19,553 nt of DNA from JAOPZW01 sp034664395 (GTDB lineage Bacteria > Actinomycetota > Thermoleophilia > Solirubrobacterales > Solirubrobacteraceae). Below, piece after piece: positions 13,680 through 19,553 of this stretch. Made by a program: the position numbers and the translations under genes. Under the pieces are notes generated by a model. It was not told the DNA's origin. It made no database searches and saw only the letters and a program-made list of their open reading frames with translations. The DNA is taken from positions 1 to 19,553 of the forward strand of contig JAXDHQ010000318.1 of the NCBI GenBank assembly GCA_034664395.1, read 5' to 3'. The first letter of the stretch is position 1, and each line of letters begins with the position of its first letter.

Positions 13680-14338
13680 TGGCGCTCCCCAAGGCCATCC
13701 GCCGCCTCGCGCCCGACCGCCTGCGCGACGACGTCCGGCTGCGCTCGCTGCTCGTCGGCTCGGGCCTGATCCCGCCACGGACGATGCACTCCGACGCCGA
13801 CGCCGGCGTGCTGCGCGCCGTCGCGGCCGGCCGCCGGCGCGTGGTCGAGATCGGCGTCTACGAGGGCTCGTCGGCGGTTGCGCTGTGCGCGGTCATGGGG
13901 CCCGAGGCCGAGCTGCACCTCGTCGACCCCTTCGGCCGGCACGGTTGGGCGCTGCCCGCCGGGTGGGGCGCGACCGAGGGCGCGAGCCGGCGGGTCGTCG
14001 AGCGCGCGCGCCGCCGCCACGACGGGCCGCGCGTGACCTGGCACGTCGACTACAGCGCGCCCGTCGCCGCGCGCTGGCACGGCGAGGTCGACCTCGTGTT
14101 CGTCGACGGCGACCACTCCGAGGCCGGCGTGCAGACCGACTGGGACGGCTGGCATCGCTTCGTCGCCGCCGGCGGCGCGGTGGCGTTCCACGACGCGCGC
14201 CTGTCGCAGGACGGCGGCCGCGGCCTTCCCGGGCCCACCGCGGTGGTCGACCGCCTGTTCCGCGGACCGGCGGCGGTCGCCGGGTGGCGGATCGCCCACG
14301 AGGCCGACCGGACCGTGGCCGTCGTGCGGGACGGCTAG
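13679..14338 (+). CDS. Class I SAM-dependent methyltransferase
   Basis: A 219-residue methyltransferase of the Methyltransf_24 type. The SAM-binding motif is VVEIGVYEGSSAV (residues 55-67), followed by LHLVDPFG (79-86) at motif II, then DLVFVDGDHSEAGV (138-151) and VAFHDA (168-173), typical of this group, which includes enzymes acting on sugars and small molecules. The substrate is not known. Its ATG lies inside the TGATG overlap with the fumarylacetoacetase gene, so translation is coupled, but I know of no methylation step in tyrosine breakdown at that point. Its stop TAG shares the palindrome CTAG with the stop of the convergent flavoprotein gene. Confidence 0.88.
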   Translation: MALPKAIRRLAPDRLRDDVRLRSLLVGSGLIPPRTMHSDADAGVLRAVAAGRRRVVEIGVYEGSSAVALCAVMGPEAELHLVDPFGRHGWALPAGWGATEGASRRVVERARRRHDGPRVTWHVDYSAPVAARWHGEVDLVFVDGDHSEAGVQTDWDGWHRFVAAGGAVAFHDARLSQDGGRGLPGPTAVVDRLFRGPAAVAGWRIAHEADRTVAVVRDG

Positions 14339-15705
14339 AGCCCGTAGGCCTCCAGCAGCTTCAGCCACAGCTCGCTGCGCGTGGGGAAGCACGGCACCGC
14401 GTGCCAGAGGTCGTCGATCGGAACCTCGCCGACGACGGCGATCGTCGCCGCGTGCAGCGCCTCGCCGATCTCGGCGCCGGTGAAGGTCGCGCCGACGATG
14501 ACGCGCCGCTGCTCGTCGACGACGATGCGCGCCGTGCCCGGTGCGCCGCGTCCGACGAAGGAGCCGCCCGCGTTGCCGCCCGTGGGCACGTCGACGGCGC
14601 GCGCGTCGATGTCGGCCTGCAGCGCGCTGGCCAGCGTGTGGCCGACGGCGGCGACCTGGGGGTCGGTGAAGGTGACCCGCGGGCTGAGCGCGCCGTCGCT
14701 GGCGTGGCGCAGGGCGACGTCCCGGCCCAGGATGTGGTCGGCGGCGATCCGCGCCTGGTACTTGCCCATGTGCGTGAGCAGGGCGCGGCCGTTGGCGTCG
14801 CCGACGACGTAGAGCCAGTCGTGACCGGGGACGCGCAGGGCGTCGTCCACGGCGACCGCGTGGCCGGCCTCGATGCCGAGGTCCTCGAGGCCGAGGCCGA
14901 AGGACAGGACGCGGCGCCCGACGGCGACGAGGAGCTGGTCGCCCGCGACGCTCGTGCCGTCGTCGAGCTCGACGGTCACGCGCCCGTTCGTGCGGCTGAC
15001 CGCGGTGGCGCGGGTGTCGGCGCGGATCTCGACCCCCGCCTGCGCCAGCGCGGCGCACACCTCGTCGCCGGCGAACGGCTCCTCGCGCGCGAGCACGCGC
15101 GGGCCCGCCTCGATCACCGTCACGCTCGAGCCGAACGACGCGAAGGCGGTCGCCATCTCGACCCCGATGGTGCCGCCGCCGAGGACGACGAGGCTCGGCG
15201 GCACCTCCTTGGCCGTCACGGCCTCGCGGTTGGTCCACGGGCGCGCCTCGCGCAGCCCCGGGATCGGCGGGACGGCGGCCACGGTGCCGGTGGCGAGGAC
15301 GACCGCGCGCCGCGCGGTCAGCGTCTCGTCGCCGACGCGCACCGTGCGCTCGCCCGCGAGGCGGCCGCGGCCGCGGACCAGCTCGATCCCGCGATCGGTG
15401 AGCCACGGCACCTGGCCGTCGTCGTGGAGATGGTCGACGACCTCGTCGCGGCGGTCGAGCACCGCCTGGACGTCGAGCCCGGCGACCGGCGCGTCGGCGC
15501 CCGGTATCCGCCGGGCCTCGGCCAGGATCTGCGCGGGGCGCAGCAGCGCCTTGGACGGCATGCAGCCGTAGAACGAGCACTCGCCGCCGACGAGGCTCTC
15601 CTCGACCACGGCGACCTCGAGCCCGGCCTCGGCCAGGCGTCCGGCGCACACCTCGCCCGCCGGCCCCGCCCCGATGACGACGACGTCGAAGCTCCGCTCG
15701 CTCAT
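14335..15705 (-). CDS. NAD(P)/FAD-dependent disulfide oxidoreductase (dihydrolipoamide dehydrogenase-like)
   Basis: A 456-residue class I pyridine nucleotide-disulfide oxidoreductase. Order: FAD motif VVVIGAGPAG (residues 8-17), redox cysteines Cys43 and Cys48 in GGECSFYGCMPSKALL, NAD(P) motif VVLGGGTIGVEMA, the second FAD motif YVVGDANG, and a dimerisation domain. The C-terminal signature differs from classical dihydrolipoamide dehydrogenase: the usual His-Pro-Thr-x-Ser-Glu is Phe440-Pro-Thr-Arg-Ser-Glu445, preceded by Cys439 and His435. The acid-base His is therefore gone or displaced, so lipoamide turnover is doubtful. It may be a transhydrogenase, a quinone reductase or an enzyme for another disulfide. 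No lipoyl or 2-oxoacid dehydrogenase gene is nearby. It reads away from the methyltransferase at 15756. Confidence 0.9.
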   Translation of the reverse strand: MSERSFDVVVIGAGPAGEVCAGRLAEAGLEVAVVEESLVGGECSFYGCMPSKALLRPAQILAEARRIPGADAPVAGLDVQAVLDRRDEVVDHLHDDGQVPWLTDRGIELVRGRGRLAGERTVRVGDETLTARRAVVLATGTVAAVPPIPGLREARPWTNREAVTAKEVPPSLVVLGGGTIGVEMATAFASFGSSVTVIEAGPRVLAREEPFAGDEVCAALAQAGVEIRADTRATAVSRTNGRVTVELDDGTSVAGDQLLVAVGRRVLSFGLGLEDLGIEAGHAVAVDDALRVPGHDWLYVVGDANGRALLTHMGKYQARIAADHILGRDVALRHASDGALSPRVTFTDPQVAAVGHTLASALQADIDARAVDVPTGGNAGGSFVGRGAPGTARIVVDEQRRVIVGATFTGAEIGEALHAATIAVVGEVPIDDLWHAVPCFPTRSELWLKLLEAYGL

Positions 15706-15755
15706 GGCGCGCAGTCAACGCGGACCGCGGCGTCGTTACAAGGCGGCGCGCTGGC

Positions 15756-16826
15756 ATGATCCCACCCGTGAGCGGGGCGCCGAGTGTCGAATCCGTGGCC
15801 CGCGCGGCCGATCCCGACCGCGTGCAGCGGCTGATCGCGCTCGTCGAGGAGACGCTGCGCGCCCGGGCCCCGGGCGAGGGCGACGAGCTCGTGGCCCGGC
15901 TGCACGACCACCTGCGCGCCTGGCGCCCGCACCTGCTCGAGGGCGTCAACCCGCTGCTGGAGGGCGCCGGCCAGGAGTGGGACGCCGCGCGCGCCGCCGC
16001 CTACGCGCCGACCGAGCGCGCGGGCGCGGTGCACCTCGAGCTCGGGACCTGGACCGCGTTCCCCGAGGCGCGCACGCGCGAGCTGGCGGACGCCGACGGG
16101 CTGGCCGAGCTCATCCGCCTCGACGTCGACCCCGCGCACCCGGTCGACGTCGTCGCCGACGCCACGGCCCTGCCCTTCCGCTCGGGCGCCCTGGATCGCG
16201 TCGGGTCCAACTCGGTGCTCGAGCACATCGCCTACCCGCACCAGGTGCTGGCCGAGTGCCATCGCGTCCTGCGGCCGGGCGGCGTCATGGTCCACGTCAT
16301 GCCGTTCGTGTGGTGGCTGCACGGCTATCCCGACGACTACGTGCGCCTCACGCCGCCGTTCTTCGAGCGCGTCTGCCGCGAGATCGGCTTCGTCGACGTG
16401 CAATGCGACGTCGAGGCCACCGGCGGGCTCTACAACACGCTGCACAACGCGAGCAAGATGGGCGCCGTCGACGCGAGCCGGCCCGACGCGGCGGCCATGC
16501 GCGAGCTGCACGAGCTCGCCGCGCTGCTCCTCGGCGCGCTCGTCCCGTTCGACCGCGCCTTCGAGGACGCCGGGCGCATGTGGTTCCACTCGGTCCGCGT
16601 GCTCGCCCGCAAGGCCGGCGACTACGAGCCCAGCCGCCGCCCGCGCGGCAGCGGCCCGTTCGCGCGGCGCGCGCTGGACCTGCTCGCCGACCCGGCGACC
16701 AAGGCGCCGCTGCGCGTGCGGCCCGGCCAGCTCGTGTGCGAGAGCAGCGGGGTCGCCTATCCGGTCCGCCGCGGGGTGCCGAACTTCCTCGCGCCCGGCC
16801 CGGTGCGCCGCTGGCGGTGGCGCTGA
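15756..16826 (+). CDS. Methyltransferase-domain protein with Trm112-like tail
   Basis: A 356-residue protein. An N-terminal helical region (1-85) precedes a class I methyltransferase-like domain (about 90-285). The motif DVVADATALPFRSGALDRVGSNSVLEHI (131-158, read in parts) and VLRPGG (171-176) are typical of Methyltransf_11, but the SAM-binding glycine loop is poor: HLELGTWTAF (93-102) instead of a GxGxG. Residues 307-346 resemble a Trm112/YcaR-like domain (LDLLADPATKAPLRV, then GVAYPVRRGVPNFL), with the CPxC zinc pair replaced by DPAT. Substrate unknown; similar two-part proteins occur in glycan and lipid pathways. The ATG at 15756 has no strong ribosome-binding site; GTG at 15768 is a weaker alternative. 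It overlaps the next gene by TGATG. Confidence 0.8.
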   Translation: MIPPVSGAPSVESVARAADPDRVQRLIALVEETLRARAPGEGDELVARLHDHLRAWRPHLLEGVNPLLEGAGQEWDAARAAAYAPTERAGAVHLELGTWTAFPEARTRELADADGLAELIRLDVDPAHPVDVVADATALPFRSGALDRVGSNSVLEHIAYPHQVLAECHRVLRPGGVMVHVMPFVWWLHGYPDDYVRLTPPFFERVCREIGFVDVQCDVEATGGLYNTLHNASKMGAVDASRPDAAAMRELHELAALLLGALVPFDRAFEDAGRMWFHSVRVLARKAGDYEPSRRPRGSGPFARRALDLLADPATKAPLRVRPGQLVCESSGVAYPVRRGVPNFLAPGPVRRWRWR

Positions 16827-17584
16827 TGGACGACATCGGCCTCGTCACGGCCGACAACCCGGGGCCGTACACGCTGCGCGGCACGAACACGTGGCTGGTC
16901 GGGCGCCACCCGTGCTGGGTCGTCGACCCCGGGCCGCTGGCCGAGGACCACCTCGCGCGGGTGCTGCGCGACGCGGCCGACCGCGGCGGCATCGCCGGCA
17001 TCGCCCTGACCCACGGCCACCTCGACCACAGCGAGGCGGTGGACGAGCTGCGCCGGCGGGCCGGTGGGGTTCCGGTCGCCGCGGCCGCCTGGGAGGGCGC
17101 CGACGTGCGGCTGGCCGACGGCGACGCGTTCGGGCCGCTGACCGTCGTGGCCACGCCCGGCCACGCCCCCGACCACCTCGCGTTCGTCGCCGGCGGCGCG
17201 TGCTTCTCCGGCGACGCCGTCCTCGGGGAGGGCTCGGTGTTCGTGGCGCCCGACCCGGGCGCGCTGCGCGGCTACCTCGAGGCGCTCGGGCGGCTGCGGG
17301 CGATGGCGCTCGAGGTCATCTGCCCCGGCCACGGCTCGGTCGTGCTCGATCCGCTCGAGCGCCTGGACGCCTACGTCGCCCATCGCCTGGAGCGCGAGCG
17401 CAAGCTCGTGGCCGCCCTCGACGCCGGGCTGCGCGGCGCCGACGAGCTGCTCGACCGCGTGTGGAGCGACGCCCCCTCGGCGCTGCGGCACGCGGCCACG
17501 GCGACGCTCGCCGCCCACCTCGACAAGCTCGAGGAGGAGGGGCGCCTGCCCGACGGCGTGCAACGCCCCCGGGTCGCGCTCTAG
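16826..17584 (+). CDS. Metallo-beta-lactamase-fold hydrolase (LACTB2/glyoxalase II-like)
   Basis: A 252-residue MBL-fold hydrolase with a complete two-metal site: His63, His65, Asp67 and His68 in THGHLDHS, His113 in PGHAPDH, Asp130 in FSGDAVLG and His169 in CPGHG. The start RGTNTWLVG and the C-terminal helical part (winged-helix-like, with a conserved-looking AHLDKLEEEGRL) match the LACTB2-like group, whose members are hydrolases of thioesters or RNA. The true substrate is not clear. Its ATG lies in a TGATG overlap with the methyltransferase-domain gene, so both are made together. In contrast to the MBL-like protein at 7896-8597, all metal residues are kept. Confidence 0.92.
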   Translation: MDDIGLVTADNPGPYTLRGTNTWLVGRHPCWVVDPGPLAEDHLARVLRDAADRGGIAGIALTHGHLDHSEAVDELRRRAGGVPVAAAAWEGADVRLADGDAFGPLTVVATPGHAPDHLAFVAGGACFSGDAVLGEGSVFVAPDPGALRGYLEALGRLRAMALEVICPGHGSVVLDPLERLDAYVAHRLERERKLVAALDAGLRGADELLDRVWSDAPSALRHAATATLAAHLDKLEEEGRLPDGVQRPRVAL

Positions 17585-18204
17585 CCGAGCTTCAGCCAGT
17601 CCAGCAGCTCGGGGTTCATGTCGGCCACCGCCGGCTCGAGCTCGCCGATCCGCGAGCGCTCGACCAGGGCGACGCGCAGCACGTCGGCGACGGTCACCTC
17701 GTGGTCGGGGCGGTGGACGACCTCGACCGCATCGCCGGCCTCCACGGTGCCGGCGGCGGTCACGGACAGGTACGCGCCGGGGCGCCCGGCGGCCACGAAG
17801 CGCTTGGGGAAGCGCGGGTCGCCCATCCGGGCGCCGAGCTTGAAGCAGGGCACGCGCGGGCCGCTGACGCGCACCTCGGCCGAGCCGACCCGCCAGCGCT
17901 CGCCGATGCGCGCGCCGGTCACGTCGACGCCGGCCAGGGTCAGGTTCTCGCCGAACGCGGCCGGGCCCAGCTCGCGGCCGAGCTGCTGCGCCCACCACGC
18001 GGTGTCCTCGCACGCGTACGCGTAGGCCGCCTTGTACGGGCCGCCGTGGTGCCGGCTGTCGGCCTGCTCGTCGCCCGCCAGGCCGGTCGCGTCGAGCGCC
18101 ACCGGGCCGGCGGCGGGCTCCTTGACGATGGCCGACCGCAGCCGGCGGCGGCCGACCTGCAGGGGCGCGGGACGTCCGACGTTGACCGAGGCGACGCGGG
18201 GCAT
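17581..18204 (-). CDS. MOSC domain-containing protein (YiiM-like)
   Basis: A 207-residue MOSC protein of the YiiM type. Seen: VNVGRP near the start, LDATGLAGDEQADSRHHGG (residues 38-55), FGENLTLAGVDV (84-95) and the conserved cysteine Cys120 in SGPRVPCFKLGARM. MOSC domains bind molybdenum cofactor or carry sulfur at this Cys; YiiM-type proteins reduce hydroxylated compounds such as N-hydroxylated bases. I see no molybdenum-cofactor genes nearby. It begins 34 bases after the stop of the histidine kinase on the same strand and may be cotranscribed; a regulatory link is not shown. Its stop shares CTAG with that of the convergent MBL gene. Confidence 0.9.
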   Translation of the reverse strand: MPRVASVNVGRPAPLQVGRRRLRSAIVKEPAAGPVALDATGLAGDEQADSRHHGGPYKAAYAYACEDTAWWAQQLGRELGPAAFGENLTLAGVDVTGARIGERWRVGSAEVRVSGPRVPCFKLGARMGDPRFPKRFVAAGRPGAYLSVTAAGTVEAGDAVEVVHRPDHEVTVADVLRVALVERSRIGELEPAVADMNPELLDWLKLG

Positions 18205-18238
18205 GGCGACGCCACCCAGTCTGACACGCGGGGGCTTC

Positions 18239-19519
18239 CTAGATGCCGGGCAGGGAGAGCCGCAGGCGGGTGCCCGAGCCGGGCTCGGAGTCGATCGTCA
18301 ACGCGCCGCCGCGCTCGGCGACGCCGTTGGCCAGGAGCGCGAGGCCCATGTGCCCGGCAGCATGCCCGGCGCGCAGGTCGCCGGCGGTCATCCCGCGCCC
18401 GTCGTCGGCGACCAGCAGCGTGACCTGGTCACCCTCGCGGCGCAGCGAGACCGTGGCGGTCCGGGCGCCGGCGTGGCGGTCGACGTTGCGCAGCGCCTCC
18501 TGGGCGGCGCGGAAGACGAGCTCGGCCGTGTCCCGCGGGAGCTCCTCGTCGAGGGCGACGTCGACGCTCACGTCGACCCCGCGCTGCACGAGCGGCCGGG
18601 CGAGGACCTCGATCGACTGGGCCAGGTCCTGCTCGCGCTCGGACGGGTTCAGCTCGACGAGCAGCGTGCGCAGCGCGCGCATGGAGTCCTGGCACACCTT
18701 CGCGCTGCGCGCGAGCGTGCCGCGCAGGTCGCCGTCGGCGCCGCCGGGCTCGACGCGCTGGGCCATCGAGTGCAGCTCGTAGGCGACGCCGGCGAGGTCC
18801 TGGACGACGCCGTCGTGCAGCTCGGCGGCGATGCGCAGGCGCTCGGTCTCGCGGGCATCGTCGGCCCTGCGGGACAGCCGCTCGCGCACCTGCTCCTCGG
18901 AGCGCACGCGCCGGGCCAGGAACCACGCCAGCGGGAGCTGGGCGGCCGCCAGCGCGACGAGCAGGGCCAGCAGCAGCGGGGTGAACGTGGCGAAGATGCG
19001 GTGGCTGCCGGCGGCGATCGCCTGCGAGCGGTGATAGGCCTCGAGCACGACCTGGCGGCCGCCGGCCACCGTGAGCGGGAGGTACACCTCGACCAGCCGG
19101 CCGCGGCCGCGCTCGAACCGGTTCTCCGGGCGCGTCAGGTCGCTGACCTCGGCGCGCGGCTGGCCGGTGTCGAGCGCGTCGCGCAGCTCGTCGTCGGGCG
19201 CGAAGCGCCGGCCGACGAGCGCCCGGGCGTCGGAGTAGACGATGCGGCCGTCCGGGGTCCACACCTTCACGCGCACGATCGGGCCGGGGAGCAGGTGGCG
19301 GTGGACCGAGCGATCGAGGGCGTCGATCGCGCCCGGATCGCCGTCGAGCACGTCGGGCGTGACGCCGTCGCGGATCACCGTGCGCGCGAACGCGGTGGTC
19401 AGCACGCGGGCGTCGTGCAGCGCCTCGCCGGTGGCGTAGTGGCGCAGCAGCACCGTGCCGATGGTCGCGATGACGATCAGCAGCGCGACGCTCGACACCA
19501 CGAACTGGACGAGCACCAC
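18239..19519 (-). CDS. Sensor histidine kinase (NarL-type, HisKA_3/HATPase), probably incomplete at the N-terminus
   Basis: At least 426 residues. Order: first membrane segment (about 2-25), an outer sensor region (26-176), second membrane segment (177-201), then the HisKA_3 dimerisation domain with phospho-acceptor His235 in ERLRIAAELHDGVVQDLAG, and a HATPase_c domain with the N-box EALRNVDRHAGA and G-box VADDGRGM near the end. It should sense an outside signal and phosphorylate a NarL/FixJ-type response regulator; none is in the window. The GTG at 19519 starts directly in the membrane segment, with no positively charged lead. The frame stays open to the window end and reads RASGTR just upstream, so the true start is probably further out, possibly beyond 19553. 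Confidence 0.88.
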   Translation of the reverse strand: MVLVQFVVSSVALLIVIATIGTVLLRHYATGEALHDARVLTTAFARTVIRDGVTPDVLDGDPGAIDALDRSVHRHLLPGPIVRVKVWTPDGRIVYSDARALVGRRFAPDDELRDALDTGQPRAEVSDLTRPENRFERGRGRLVEVYLPLTVAGGRQVVLEAYHRSQAIAAGSHRIFATFTPLLLALLVALAAAQLPLAWFLARRVRSEEQVRERLSRRADDARETERLRIAAELHDGVVQDLAGVAYELHSMAQRVEPGGADGDLRGTLARSAKVCQDSMRALRTLLVELNPSEREQDLAQSIEVLARPLVQRGVDVSVDVALDEELPRDTAELVFRAAQEALRNVDRHAGARTATVSLRREGDQVTLLVADDGRGMTAGDLRAGHAAGHMGLALLANGVAERGGALTIDSEPGSGTRLRLSLPGI

Positions 19520-19553
19520 CCGCGTGCCGGAGGCGCGGGGGGGGCCCGCGGGC

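Noticed and set aside
1..19553. CRISPR arrays, tRNA/rRNA genes, insertion sequences, phage or toxin-antitoxin genes
   Set aside because: I looked for regular repeats, cloverleaf-like runs, transposase motifs and small paired genes and found none that hold up.

Overview
The window is about 19.5 kb of very GC-rich (roughly 73% by eye), densely packed bacterial DNA. I find 17 confident protein genes, one weaker small secreted-protein gene and one speculative small ORF. Third codon positions are almost all G or C, GTG starts occur, and several genes are of types common in Actinomycetota (a DipZ-like CcdA-thioredoxin fusion, zinc-independent quinone oxidoreductase, DUF1697, MOSC protein). A soil actinobacterium, perhaps of the Thermoleophilia/Solirubrobacterales, is my best guess. 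That placement is inference: there is no rRNA or marker gene here. I saw no tRNA, rRNA, CRISPR array, insertion sequence or phage gene. Both window ends are G/C homopolymer runs, which looks like the ends of an assembled contig.

Layout. 183-2283 (minus): an SDR dehydrogenase, an enoyl-CoA hydratase one base downstream, then a DUF1697 protein. This looks like a small acyl-CoA metabolism operon, read from a strong-looking promoter that appears leaderless and carries a TetR-type palindrome (2291-2312). 2343-2531 (plus): a possible 62-residue ORF, closed by a hairpin. 2590-5964 (minus): a large secreted subtilisin-fold protease whose active site looks like that of a sedolisin (S53) on an S8 scaffold. 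6104-7834 (minus): a DipZ-like membrane thiol-disulfide protein. 7896-8597 (minus): a metallo-beta-lactamase-like protein with degraded metal motifs. 8644-9630 (plus): a quinone oxidoreductase of the MDR family.

9640-11867 (minus): a three-gene run of aldose-1-epimerase-like protein, flavodoxin-fold reductase and AhpD-like CxxC protein. 11994-12410 (minus): a small secreted protein of unknown function. 12492-14338 (plus): fumarylacetoacetase, the last step of tyrosine/homogentisate breakdown, overlapping a class I methyltransferase. 14335-15705 (minus): a dihydrolipoamide-dehydrogenase-like flavoprotein whose usual catalytic His is replaced. 15756-17584 (plus): a methyltransferase with a Trm112-like tail, overlapping a canonical metallo-beta-lactamase-fold hydrolase. 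17581-19519 and probably beyond (minus): a NarL-type sensor histidine kinase, cut by the window edge, followed by a MOSC protein.

This is mostly chromosomal housekeeping and catabolic sequence with no clear defence or mobile island. The parts most worth a second look are the S8/S53 hybrid active site, the leaderless operator-promoter at 2283-2318, the altered active sites of the flavoprotein and the first MBL-like protein, and two convergent gene pairs whose stop codons share the palindrome CTAG.
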